Part shown: in pieces, positions 51,343-60,256 of the stretch
How the letters are laid out: every line of letters begins with the position of its first letter
Position numbering within the stretch: position 1 is the first letter of the stretch
Assembly (NCBI RefSeq): GCF_039595935.1
Contig: NZ_JBCNKR010000006.1
Coordinates: 186,001-250,000, forward strand
Direction: 5' to 3'
DNA from: Flavobacterium sp.
GTDB lineage: Bacteria; Bacteroidota; Bacteroidia; Flavobacteriales; Flavobacteriaceae
Length of the DNA stretch: 64,000 bases
Program-made: the position numbers and the translations under genes
Notes under the pieces: model-generated
What the model was told of the DNA's origin: nothing
What the model saw: only the letters and a program-made list of their open reading frames with translations
Database searches by the model: none

Positions 51343-53136
51343 ATGTCAAAACCGTCCTTAGATTTACAAATTCACACCCTGCCGGACAATCCCGGTGTGT
51401 ATCAATATTACGATAAAGACGGGAAAATTTTATATGTCGGCAAAGCCAAAAATTTAAAAAAAAGGGTTTCTTCTTATTTCAATAAAATTCACGATACCCG
51501 AAAAACAAATGTTCTGGTTAGAAAAATTGTAACCATAAAACACATCGTAGTTCCAACAGAAACTGACGCACTTTTACTGGAAAACAATTTAATAAAAACG
51601 CTTCAGCCCAGATATAATGTTTTGCTGCGCGATGATAAAAGTTATCCTTGGATTTGTATCAAAAAAGAACCTTTTTCGAGAATTTTTCTAACCCGAAGAA
51701 TGATAAAAGACGGCTCTGAATATTTTGGACCGTACACCAATTTCAAAATGGTATATACGATTCTGGATTTAATAAAAGAATTGTATCCGCTGCGAACCTG
51801 TAATTATGATTTAAGTGAATCGAATATTAATTCAGGCAAATTTAAAGTTTGTCTGGAATATCATATTGGCAATTGCAAAGGTCCTTGCGAAGGCATAGAA
51901 TCTTTGGAAGATTACCAAAGACAAGTCGATGCAATCCGCGAAATTTTGAAAGGAAATTTTAAGGAAAGTATGAAAGATTTCAAGCGTTTAATGAATCAAT
52001 ATGCGCAGAATTTGCAATTTGAAGAAGCGCAGAAAATCAAAGAAAAAATAGAAATTCTGGAAAATTACCAATCGAGATCAACAATTGTAAATCCGAAGAT
52101 TACCAATATTGATGTTTTCTCGATTGTTTCAGATGAAAGTGCGGCTTATATCAACTTTTTGCAGATTTCCCACGGTTCGATTATCCGTTCTCATACTTTA
52201 GAAATCAAGAAAAAACTAGACGAAAGCGACGAAGAATTATTAGAACTCGCTATTGTTGAACTTCGTGAACGTTTTCAATTATTATCTAAAGAAATTATTG
52301 TTCCGTTTGAATTGGATTTGGGCGAAAAAATAAAAGTAACCGTTCCGCAGCTTGGCGATAAAAAACAGATTCTGGATTTATCGATTCGAAATGCCAAATT
52401 CTACCGAATTGAACAACTGAAACAACTTCAGATTGTAGATCCGGATCGTCACGTAAACCGAATTATGGCACAGATGCAGAAAGATTTACGTCTTCCGGTT
52501 GAGCCTCGCCATATTGAATGTTTCGATAACTCGAATATTCAGGGAACTAATCCGGTTGCGGCCTGCGTAGTTTTTAAAGACGGAAAACCGAGTAAAAAAG
52601 ATTACCGTCATTTTAATGTAAAAACGGTTGAAGGTCCCGATGATTTTGCTTCGATGACAGAAATTGTATATCGCCGTTACAAAAGATTATTAGACGAAAA
52701 TGAACCTCTGCCGCAATTAATTATTATTGATGGTGGAAAAGGACAATTGTCTTCTGCCTTAAAAAGTATTGACGAATTAGGTTTACGAGGAAAAGTGGCT
52801 GTTATCGGGATTGCAAAACGTTTGGAAGAACTTTTTTATCCCGGAGATTCGATTCCGTTGTACCTTGATAAAAAATCAGAAACGTTAAAAGTGATTCAGC
52901 AATTGCGAAACGAAGCCCATAGATTTGGAATCACTTTTCACAGAGATAAACGAAGTAAAGCTGCGCTAAATTCCTCAGTAGAAAGCATTCCGGGAATTGG
53001 AGAAAAAACGATGCTTACGTTAATACAACATTTCAAAAGTGTTAAAAGATTGAAATTAGCAACAGAAAAAGAAATATCTGCCGTTGTTGGAGTATCAAAA
53101 GCCAAAAAAATTGTCGAATTTTACAAAACCAATTAG
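51343..53136 (+). CDS. uvrC: Excinuclease ABC subunit C
   Basis: A 597-residue nuclease of nucleotide excision repair, which makes both incisions with UvrB. I chose ATG 51343 (MSKPSLDLQIHTLPDNPGVYQYYDKDG); the TTG at 51304 would add 13 non-conserved residues. The N-terminal GIY-YIG domain (about 10-95, GVYQYYDKDGKILYVGKAKNL), the Cys-rich LRTCNYDL/CLEYHIGNCKGPC segment, and the UVR motif (MNQYAQNLQFEEAQKIKEKIEIL) are followed by the RNase H-like domain (IECFDNSNIQGTNPVAACVVF, IIDGGKGQL) and HhH (SIPGIGEKTMLTLI). Confidence 0.95.
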   Translation: MSKPSLDLQIHTLPDNPGVYQYYDKDGKILYVGKAKNLKKRVSSYFNKIHDTRKTNVLVRKIVTIKHIVVPTETDALLLENNLIKTLQPRYNVLLRDDKSYPWICIKKEPFSRIFLTRRMIKDGSEYFGPYTNFKMVYTILDLIKELYPLRTCNYDLSESNINSGKFKVCLEYHIGNCKGPCEGIESLEDYQRQVDAIREILKGNFKESMKDFKRLMNQYAQNLQFEEAQKIKEKIEILENYQSRSTIVNPKITNIDVFSIVSDESAAYINFLQISHGSIIRSHTLEIKKKLDESDEELLELAIVELRERFQLLSKEIIVPFELDLGEKIKVTVPQLGDKKQILDLSIRNAKFYRIEQLKQLQIVDPDRHVNRIMAQMQKDLRLPVEPRHIECFDNSNIQGTNPVAACVVFKDGKPSKKDYRHFNVKTVEGPDDFASMTEIVYRRYKRLLDENEPLPQLIIIDGGKGQLSSALKSIDELGLRGKVAVIGIAKRLEELFYPGDSIPLYLDKKSETLKVIQQLRNEAHRFGITFHRDKRSKAALNSSVESIPGIGEKTMLTLIQHFKSVKRLKLATEKEISAVVGVSKAKKIVEFYKTN

Positions 53137-53145
53137 CAAATTTTT

Positions 53146-55437
53146 ATGCGCCTAAATCAGTTGTCCATTTCAAATATCAGGTCAAAAGGATTTTATTCCA
53201 ATGCCTCTGTTAAGGTATGGAACACTGTATTCCTGTTTTCTGGTTTCTTTTTGCTTTTTTCTGCAAAAACATTTTCGCAAGAAGTAAAACAAGACAGCGT
53301 AAAAAGACCAAAAATCGGTTTGGTATTAAGCGGCGGCGGCGCCAAAGGTTTTGCACATATTGGTGTTTTAAAAGTTCTGGAAGAAGCCGGACTCAAAATC
53401 GATTATATTGGCGGAACCAGTATGGGATCTGTTATTGGCGGACTCTACGCCTCAGGCTACAATGCTTCTCAAATTGATTCTATTTTTAAGAAAACCAATT
53501 TCGACGAATTGATAAACGATTATATTCCGCGTTCATCAAAAAACTTTTATGGTAAAAAAAATGATGAATTATATGCCATCGTTTTACCATTTAGCAAATT
53601 TAGAGTCGGCATTCCTGAAGCACTTTCAAAAGGAATGTACAATTATAATTTATTGAGCAGTTTAACGAGAAACGTTCGCCATGTTCGTGATTTCAATCAA
53701 CTGCCTACTCCGTTTTTATGCATCGGAACCAATATTGAAACCGGTGAAGAAGTACTTCTTAATAAAGGAAATCTAGTTCAGGCTATGATGGCGAGTGCTG
53801 CTTTTCCTTCGTTGTTTACTCCCGTAGAAATTGACGGAAATTTATTGGTAGATGGCGGCGTTGTAAACAATTATCCAATTAAAGAAGTTCGAAATCTGGG
53901 AGCTGATATTATTATTGGTGTAGACGTTCAGGACGATTTGATGAAGCGAAAAAACCTTAAAAACGCAACAAGAATTTTGGTACAGATTACCAATCTTCAG
54001 TCTATCGAAAAAATGAAAAGCAAAATTAAAGACACTGATGTTTACATAAAACCAGACATTCGTGACTATGGCGTAATTTCATTTGATAAAGGTGAAGAAA
54101 TCATCCGAAAAGGCGAAGAAGCCGCTTTTGCCGTTTACGAAAAAATCAAATCATTGGTAACCGAAGACAATTTCTATAAAAAACCTAAGCTAAAAGTTGC
54201 TACAGATACCCTTGAGATTCAAAAAATAAATACCGACAGATTAGATAATTATACTAAAGAATACATTAGAGGTAAACTCCGTTTTAAACCCGGAAGCACT
54301 ATCACTTATGATGATCTAAAAACGGGTATTAATAATTTGAATGCGACTCAAAACTTTAGCACTATTTCATATTGTCTGCAGCCTGATGGTGATAAAGATG
54401 ATCTGGATTTGGTTTTAAAAGAAAACCCAACGCAGACTTTTTTAAAACTGGGACTTCATTATGATGGTCTTTACAAAAGTGCTGTTTTGCTGAATCTTAC
54501 TCATAAAAAGACATTTCTAAAAAATGACGTTACTTCTCTGGATATCATTTTAGGAGATAATTTTAGGTATGATTTTAATTATTATGTCGAAAACGGTTTT
54601 AATATCAGCTTTGGTTTTCGTTCCAGACTAAGTCAGTTCAACAGAAATGTAACCACAAGTTTGGGCGGTCTGGTTTCAGAAAACCCTAATTTAAACCTTA
54701 TAAATGTAGATTTTCTTGATTTGAACAATCAGGCTTATTTTCAAACCATTTTTGTTCAGAAATTTTTAATGGGTGGTGGTTTAGAATATAAATATCTAAA
54801 AATAAACTCTCCTACACTTACCGGCGAAGGAAACATAATTGATAAAAGCAATTATTTTAGTGCTTTTGCTTATTTAAAATATGACTCATTTGACGACAAA
54901 TATTTTCCAAGTTCAGGATTGTATTTTTCTACAGATTTACAGACTTATATGGCTTCATCAGACTATACGAATAAGTTTAAGCCATTTTCTATAGCAAAAG
55001 CCGAAGTCTCTCTTGTCAAAACTTTTTTCAAAAAAGCCACTGTAAAAATTGGTGCCGATGCCGGATTTAATATTGGCAGTGACAGCGTTCCGTTTTTCGA
55101 TTTTATATTTGGAGGTTACGGATATAGCAAGATCAATAATTTCAATTATTTTTACGGATATGACTTTCTAAGTATTGCCGCAAATAGTTTTATAAAAGCA
55201 GATATTAAGCTTGATTACGAAATTTTAAAAAAGAACCACGTAAATTTTTCTGCTAATTTTGCGAATCTTGGTGATGATATTTTTACAAATGTAGACTGGG
55301 TTTCTATGCCTAAATACACCGGTTATGCACTAGGCTATGGTCTCGAAACTATAATTGGCCCAATCGAAGTAAAACAATCCTGGTCGCCTCAAACATCTAA
55401 GAGTTTTACATGGTTTAGCATTGGGTTTATATTTTAG
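53146..55437 (+). CDS. Patatin-like phospholipase with outer-membrane barrel
   Basis: A 763-residue protein with a signal sequence (about 26-44, ending SAKTFSQ). The patatin domain covers about 55-330: oxyanion loop SGGGAKG (62-68), nucleophile elbow GTSMG with Ser92, and Asp236 in DGG. A POTRA-like segment (about 350-430) follows, and a C-terminal Omp85/surface-antigen barrel ends with WFSIGFIF. This is the type Vd-like (PlpD) architecture: an outer-membrane protein with a phospholipase domain. It follows uvrC by 9 bases and may be cotranscribed, though functionally unrelated. Confidence 0.9.
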   Translation: MRLNQLSISNIRSKGFYSNASVKVWNTVFLFSGFFLLFSAKTFSQEVKQDSVKRPKIGLVLSGGGAKGFAHIGVLKVLEEAGLKIDYIGGTSMGSVIGGLYASGYNASQIDSIFKKTNFDELINDYIPRSSKNFYGKKNDELYAIVLPFSKFRVGIPEALSKGMYNYNLLSSLTRNVRHVRDFNQLPTPFLCIGTNIETGEEVLLNKGNLVQAMMASAAFPSLFTPVEIDGNLLVDGGVVNNYPIKEVRNLGADIIIGVDVQDDLMKRKNLKNATRILVQITNLQSIEKMKSKIKDTDVYIKPDIRDYGVISFDKGEEIIRKGEEAAFAVYEKIKSLVTEDNFYKKPKLKVATDTLEIQKINTDRLDNYTKEYIRGKLRFKPGSTITYDDLKTGINNLNATQNFSTISYCLQPDGDKDDLDLVLKENPTQTFLKLGLHYDGLYKSAVLLNLTHKKTFLKNDVTSLDIILGDNFRYDFNYYVENGFNISFGFRSRLSQFNRNVTTSLGGLVSENPNLNLINVDFLDLNNQAYFQTIFVQKFLMGGGLEYKYLKINSPTLTGEGNIIDKSNYFSAFAYLKYDSFDDKYFPSSGLYFSTDLQTYMASSDYTNKFKPFSIAKAEVSLVKTFFKKATVKIGADAGFNIGSDSVPFFDFIFGGYGYSKINNFNYFYGYDFLSIAANSFIKADIKLDYEILKKNHVNFSANFANLGDDIFTNVDWVSMPKYTGYALGYGLETIIGPIEVKQSWSPQTSKSFTWFSIGFIF

Positions 55438-55695
55438 TTGATTTTTTATAAATATTTTATGTTATAAATAATATAATATGTAATTTTGGTCAATAAAATT
55501 TACGACATTTGTTATAATGAAAACAAATTGGACAGGTTTATTAGAGTATCTTCAATTCCTCATTAAGAGAAATCCGGAATAATGGCTCTATCGAATTGAG
55601 ATGATTAGTCAGTCAAAAAGATTGAACCGATTATCTATTTCTTCAATTCAAATTTTCGAATTATCTAATTTACAAATTATCTAATTGAAAAAGCC
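55438..55695. other. Leader region of hmgA
   Basis: It has a promoter-like TAATTTTG (55481-55488), a 21-codon ORF at 55517-55582 (MKTNWTGLLEYLQFL...) with no supporting evidence, and a tandem pair of AATTATCTAATT words just before the gene (about 55660-55685). Confidence 0.4.
55481..55488 (+). promoter_or_regulatory. Putative -7 element of hmgA
   Basis: TAATTTTG matches TAnnTTTG and lies about 210 bases before the hmgA ATG, leaving a long leader. Confidence 0.35.
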
Positions 55696-56853
55696 ATGCC
55701 ACTATATCATAAACTTGGGGATTTTCCTCAAAAAAGACACACGCAATTCGAAAAACCAAACGGCGGATTTTACTACGAACAGTTATTTGGAACAGAAGGT
55801 TTTCACGGACATTCGTCTCTGTCTTACCATGTTCACAGACCAACACAGGTTAAAGAAATTTTAAACTCTTATTCGGTTGAACCTAAAATTGCAATCGGAA
55901 AAAATATAAAATCACTTCTTTTTAAAGGGTTTGAATTAAAACCTGAAAATGATTTTCTGGACAGCCGAAAAGCAATGTTAGTCAATAAAGACTGTATTAT
56001 TGGTTTGGCTGCGCCGAAAGAATCGCTTCGAAATTATTTCTACAAAAATGCCGATGCCGATGAAATGCTTTTCATCCACAGAGGAAAAGGAAAATTAAGA
56101 ACCATGTTAGGAAATATTCCGTTTGAATATGGTGATTACTTAATTATTCCGCGCGGTATTATTTATCAAATCGATTTCGAAACAGAAGATAACCGACTAT
56201 TTTATGTAGAATCGTATTCTCCATTTTATACTCCAAAACGATACAAAAACCAATCGGGTCAGCATTTAGAACATTCTCCATTTTGCGAGCGCGATTTTAT
56301 TTTGCCAAACGAATTGGAAACACACGATGAAAAAGGTGATTTTTTAATTAAAATCAAAAAAGAAGGCATGATTCACGAAGTGGTTTATGCCACACATCCT
56401 TTTGACGTTGTGGGCTGGGACGGATATAATTTCCCATACGGATTTTCGATTCACAACTTTGAACCTATAACGGGACGTGTTCACCAACCGCCTCCGGTAC
56501 ACCAGACTTTTGAAACAGCAGCTTTTGTTGTTTGTTCATTCTGTCCTAGACTTTACGATTATCACCCAAAAGCCATTCCAGCACCGTACAATCACAGCAA
56601 TATAGATTCTGACGAAGTTCTATATTATGTAGATGGCGATTTTATGAGCCGTAATAATATTGAGCAAGGTCATATTACTTTACATCCAAAAGGAATTCCA
56701 CACGGTCCGGCGCCAGGCGCGATGGAACGCAGCATTGGTCATAAAGAAACTCAGGAATTAGCCGTTATGGTTGATACTTTCAGACCATTAATGGTTACTG
56801 AAGAAGCTATGGGATTAGACGACGGTCAATATTACAAATCCTGGACGGAGTAG
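55696..56853 (+). CDS. hmgA: Homogentisate 1,2-dioxygenase
   Basis: A 385-residue iron cupin enzyme that opens the ring of homogentisate to maleylacetoacetate in tyrosine breakdown. The start at 55696 gives MPLYHKLGDFPQKRHTQFEKP, followed by FGTEGFHGHSSLSYHVHRPTQV. The metal-binding half has VGWDGYNFPYGFSIHNFEPITGRVHQPPPVHQTFE, and later HPKGIPHGPAPGAMERSIG with the His/Glu iron-ligand region. It lies 211 bases upstream of hppD, the enzyme before it in the pathway, with a spacer of repeated CAAAGTTCAC words between. Confidence 0.93.
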   Translation: MPLYHKLGDFPQKRHTQFEKPNGGFYYEQLFGTEGFHGHSSLSYHVHRPTQVKEILNSYSVEPKIAIGKNIKSLLFKGFELKPENDFLDSRKAMLVNKDCIIGLAAPKESLRNYFYKNADADEMLFIHRGKGKLRTMLGNIPFEYGDYLIIPRGIIYQIDFETEDNRLFYVESYSPFYTPKRYKNQSGQHLEHSPFCERDFILPNELETHDEKGDFLIKIKKEGMIHEVVYATHPFDVVGWDGYNFPYGFSIHNFEPITGRVHQPPPVHQTFETAAFVVCSFCPRLYDYHPKAIPAPYNHSNIDSDEVLYYVDGDFMSRNNIEQGHITLHPKGIPHGPAPGAMERSIGHKETQELAVMVDTFRPLMVTEEAMGLDDGQYYKSWTE

Positions 56854-56861
56854 TTTCTGTC

Positions 56862-57010
56862 TTGTAACGCAAAGTTCACAAAGGATTTTTCGCAAAGTTC
56901 ACGAAGATTTTTTAAAGAAGTTTTATCAAACTAAGTTCACAAAGCTTTGCGTTCTTCATGATTTTATAAAATCTAACTTAAAAAAATCTTTGCGCCCTTT
57001 GCGTTAAAAA
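56862..57010. repeat. CGCAAAGTTCACAAAG word element between hmgA and hppD
   Basis: CGCAAAGTTCAC followed by (A/G)(A/A)AG occurs twice (about 56868-56883 and 56891-56906), then AAGTTCACAAAGCTTTGCG (56933 on) and CTTTGCGCCCTTTGCG (about 56989-57004). ACGCAAAG near the start pairs with CTTTGCGT at 56997-57004. Confidence 0.65.
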
Positions 57011-57064
57011 AAATTAAACACAACATTCGGTTTTTCCAAATAACCGATTAAACAAATAAACATC

Positions 57065-58225
57065 ATGAGTAAAGAAGTTAAATCAGTAGAATACGGATTA
57101 GAAAAAATATTTGAAGGAGCGCAGGATTTCCTTCCATTATTAGGAACAGATTATGTAGAATTTTATGTAGGAAATGCAAAGCAGGCTGCACATTATTACA
57201 AATCTGCATTTGGATATCAGTCTTTGGCTTACGCAGGATTAGAAACCGGAGTAAAAGACAGAGCATCTTATGTTTTAAAACAAGATAAAATCAGAATTGT
57301 TTTGACAACGCCATTAACGGCTGATTCTCCAATCAACGAACATTTAAAAAAACATGGCGACGGTGTAAAAGTGGCTGCGCTTTGGGTTGAAGATGCTACA
57401 AAATCATACGAAGAAACTATGAAACGCGGCGCGCGTTCATTCATGGAACCAACTGTTGAGGAAGATGAATTTGGACAAGTGGTTCGTTCTGGAATTTATA
57501 CTTACGGAGAAACTGTTCACATTTTCGTGGAAAGAAAAAATTATAACGGAGTTTTCCTTCCTGGTTATAGAGAATGGAAATCTGACTTTAACCCAGAATC
57601 TACCGGATTAAAATACATTGACCACATGGTTGGAAACGTGGGCTGGAACGAAATGAATACCTGGGTTAAATTCTACGAAGAAGTTATGGGATTTGTAAAT
57701 TTCCTTTCTTTCGACGACAAACAAATTACTACAGAATATTCAGCATTGATGAGTAAAGTAATGTCAAACGGAAATGGAAGAATTAAATTTCCAATTAATG
57801 AACCAGCAGAAGGAAAGAAAAAATCACAGATTGAAGAGTATTTAGATTTCTACGGCGGGCCTGGAATTCAGCATATCGCTATTGCAACAGATGATATTAT
57901 CAAAACCGTATCGCAGCTAAGAGCGCGTGGTGTAGAATTTTTATCAGCTCCTCCTCATACATATTACCAAGCAATCCCGGAAAGATTAGGTGTTCACATG
58001 GATATGATGAAAGAAGATTTAAACGAAATTGAAAAGCTTGCCATTATGGTCGACGCCGATGAAGATGGTTACCTTTTACAGATTTTTACGAAGCCTGTTC
58101 AGGACCGTCCTACCCTTTTCTTCGAAATTATTCAAAGAATGGGTGCAAAAGGATTCGGTGCAGGGAACTTTAAAGCTCTTTTTGAGTCAATTGAGAGAGA
58201 ACAAGAATTGAGAGGAACTCTATAA
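57065..58225 (+). CDS. hppD: 4-Hydroxyphenylpyruvate dioxygenase
   Basis: A 386-residue Fe(II) enzyme that turns 4-hydroxyphenylpyruvate into homogentisate. Two VOC domains are present. The metal ligands are His187 (LKYIDHMVGNV), His270 (GGPGIQHIAIATDDI) and Glu354 (RPTLFFEIIQRMG). C-terminal GFGAGNFKALFESIE is the family closing signature. It provides the substrate of the product of the upstream hmgA. Fumarylacetoacetase is not in the window. Confidence 0.97.
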   Translation: MSKEVKSVEYGLEKIFEGAQDFLPLLGTDYVEFYVGNAKQAAHYYKSAFGYQSLAYAGLETGVKDRASYVLKQDKIRIVLTTPLTADSPINEHLKKHGDGVKVAALWVEDATKSYEETMKRGARSFMEPTVEEDEFGQVVRSGIYTYGETVHIFVERKNYNGVFLPGYREWKSDFNPESTGLKYIDHMVGNVGWNEMNTWVKFYEEVMGFVNFLSFDDKQITTEYSALMSKVMSNGNGRIKFPINEPAEGKKKSQIEEYLDFYGGPGIQHIAIATDDIIKTVSQLRARGVEFLSAPPHTYYQAIPERLGVHMDMMKEDLNEIEKLAIMVDADEDGYLLQIFTKPVQDRPTLFFEIIQRMGAKGFGAGNFKALFESIEREQELRGTL

Positions 58226-58333
58226 AAACGCATTATTTTTGCATTATGCAAAAAAATTCTCCGTAAAACGTTGGTTTTTATGCAAATGTTATGTTAAACT
58301 TGACTTTTGCTATTTATTTTTGAACTTTCTATC

Positions 58334-58341
58334 TATCTTTG
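58334..58341 (+). promoter_or_regulatory. Promoter element of the candidate small RNA
   Basis: TATCTTTG followed by CAC, a classic flavobacterial -7, about 110 bases after the hppD stop, with no ORF behind it. Confidence 0.6.
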
Positions 58342-58346
58342 CACTC

Positions 58347-58457
58347 GCAAATCAAGAAGGGGTGGTTTCCTTCTGAATTGATATAAATTTCATAATTTAT
58401 AGTTTTTTGGTTAGTTAATAGCATAAAAACTCAGTCTTCGTGGCTGAGTTTTTTTGT
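58347..58457 (+). ncRNA. Candidate small RNA between hppD and the DUF3108 gene
   Basis: Downstream of the -7 element at 58334 the sequence could give an RNA of about 110 bases. Hairpin 1 is GAAGG with CCTTC, extended by ATCAA/TTGAT (58351-58382). Hairpin 2 is TATAAATT/AATTTATA around TCAT (58382-58401). Terminator: AAAAACTCAG with CTGAGTTTTT (58425-58453), then seven T in all. There is no ORF of note within. The next gene has its own promoter-like TATCTTTA (58491). Whether it acts in trans or as a leader is not known. Confidence 0.5.
58425..58457 (+). terminator. Terminator of the candidate small RNA
   Basis: AAAAACTCAG (58425-58434) and CTGAGTTTTT (58444-58453) around TCTTCGTGG, with a T tail. 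Confidence 0.85.
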
Positions 58458-58521
58458 TTTTGTACATTTGGAATAGAATTTGCATTTCTCTATCTTTATA
58501 ATAGAATGTAAAAAATGTACT

Positions 58522-59292
58522 ATGAAAAAGTTCATCCTCACTATATTAATTCTCTCTGCATTTAGTTTCGACACACAAAAGGAAGACGCTTTTGGCACAG
58601 GAGAATATTTCAAATTCAGAATTCATTACGGAATTGTAAATGCCGGCTATGCTACTCTTGAAGTTAAAGATGCTACCATCAACAACAAAAAAGTACATCA
58701 TGCTGTGGGTAAAGGATATACAACCGGAATGTCTAAATTTTTCTTCAAAGTTGAAGATTTATACGAAAGTTATTTTGACAAAGAAAATGGTGATCCTTAT
58801 CGCTTCGTTCGAAAAATTGACGAAGGTGGATACACCAAAAATCAGGAAGGCTTTTTTAATCAAAGTGAAAACAAAGTTTTAGTAAAAGACTATAAAAGAA
58901 AAACCGAAAAAACGATTGTAATTACTGATCATGTGCAGGATATTGTTTCGGCATTTTACTTTTTAAGAAACCATCCAAGTATTGACAAATTAAAACCCGG
59001 CGAGGCGATTACAATTGACATGTTTTTTGATGATGAAATCACAAAATTTAAGTTAAAATATGTAGGCCGTCAAGATATTACGACTAAATTTGGGGCAGTT
59101 TCTACGATGGTTTTTAAACCACTTGTTCAGACCGGAAGAGTTTTTAAAGAAAAAGAAAGTTTAACGCTCTGGATAACAGATGACGACAACAAAGTTCCGA
59201 TAAGAATTAAAGCGGATTTAGCTGTCGGATCGCTGAAAGCAGATCTTGATGAATATAAAGGATTGAAAAATCCATTAAAAGTTAAAAAATAA
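58522..59292 (+). CDS. DUF3108-domain secreted protein
   Basis: About 256 residues from ATG 58522 (MKKFILTILILSAFSFDTQ, a signal peptide). The frame start at 58480 lies upstream of the promoter-like TATCTTTA and is rejected. It has the DUF3108 pattern: FRIHYGIVNAGYATLEVKDATI, then SKFFFKVEDLYESYFDKENGDPYRFVRKIDEGGY, and LTLWITDDDNKVPIRIKADLAVGSLKADLDEY at the end. The family is periplasmic and of unknown function, perhaps lipid-associated. Its stop overlaps the start of the tryptophan 2,3-dioxygenase gene (TAATG), so the two are translationally coupled, which is an odd functional pair. Confidence 0.85.
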   Translation: MKKFILTILILSAFSFDTQKEDAFGTGEYFKFRIHYGIVNAGYATLEVKDATINNKKVHHAVGKGYTTGMSKFFFKVEDLYESYFDKENGDPYRFVRKIDEGGYTKNQEGFFNQSENKVLVKDYKRKTEKTIVITDHVQDIVSAFYFLRNHPSIDKLKPGEAITIDMFFDDEITKFKLKYVGRQDITTKFGAVSTMVFKPLVQTGRVFKEKESLTLWITDDDNKVPIRIKADLAVGSLKADLDEYKGLKNPLKVKK

Positions 59293-60233
59293 TGAACCCT
59301 ACTGATCATTCAGAATCAATTTTAAAAGAAATTGACCAAAAATTCCAAGCCATAAATCAAAAAACTGACGTTCAGTTAGAAGGATTACTTTGGTCAAAAC
59401 CAATTACTTATTGGGATTATATACAAACAGACGCTCTTTTAAATTTACAAATACAACGCACAACGCTTCCTGACGAGATGGTTTTTATCATGTATCATCA
59501 GGTTAATGAATTGATTTTTAAAATGATTTTGTGGGAAATCGATCAAATTGCCGACACACAAAATATTCAGGTTGATTTTTTCAGCGAAAGACTTTCCAGA
59601 ATTACCCGTTATTTTGATATGCTGACAAATTCATTCAGTATTATGGAAAACGGAATGGAAGTTGACCAATATATGAAATTCAGAAACACTTTAACTCCGG
59701 CAAGCGGTTTTCAAAGTGCGCAATACAGGCTGATTGAATTTGCTTCTACAGATGTTATCAATTTGACAGACAGAAGATACAAAGCAAATTTTGATGAAAA
59801 TACAAATCCTGAAACTACTTTCGAACATTTGTACTGGCAGGCTGCCGGAAAAGATTATCAAACTGGCGAAAAATCATATTTGTTAAATGAATTCGAAAAG
59901 AAATATAAAGATCAGTTTTTAAGACAAATGGCTTCGTTTAAAACGAAAAACATTTGGCAGAAATTTACTCAATTACCTATTGAAGATCAACAAAATGAAG
60001 AATTAATTCAGGCAATGCGCCACTACGACAAAACCGTAAATATCACCTGGGTTATGCAGCATCTTAATACTGCAAGAAAATACATTTTAGAAAGCGGAAA
60101 AGGTAACGGTGAAGCAACCGGAGGAAGCGACTGGCAAAAATATATGCATCCAAAATACCAAAGACGCATCTTTTTTCCTAAATTGTGGACCGAAGAAGAA
60201 TTGTCCAATTGGGGAAATGAAGATTTACTTTAA
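59292..60233 (+). CDS. Tryptophan 2,3-dioxygenase family protein
   Basis: A 313-residue haem dioxygenase that turns tryptophan into N-formylkynurenine. Family motifs: LLWSKPITYWDYIQTDALLNLQ, FIMYHQVNELIFKMILWEID (the YHQ...E...F..K pattern of the substrate site), and TPASGFQSAQYRLIE. The haem-ligand His region is in WVMQHLNTARKY, and GSDWQKYMHPKYQRRIFFPKLW closes the protein. Together with hmgA and hppD it makes this a centre of aromatic amino acid catabolism. It is coupled to the DUF3108 gene by a one-base stop/start overlap. Other kynurenine genes are not in the window. Confidence 0.9.
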   Translation: MNPTDHSESILKEIDQKFQAINQKTDVQLEGLLWSKPITYWDYIQTDALLNLQIQRTTLPDEMVFIMYHQVNELIFKMILWEIDQIADTQNIQVDFFSERLSRITRYFDMLTNSFSIMENGMEVDQYMKFRNTLTPASGFQSAQYRLIEFASTDVINLTDRRYKANFDENTNPETTFEHLYWQAAGKDYQTGEKSYLLNEFEKKYKDQFLRQMASFKTKNIWQKFTQLPIEDQQNEELIQAMRHYDKTVNITWVMQHLNTARKYILESGKGNGEATGGSDWQKYMHPKYQRRIFFPKLWTEEELSNWGNEDLL

Positions 60234-60256
60234 TCTCCTGCAAAAATTTTAAGAGT

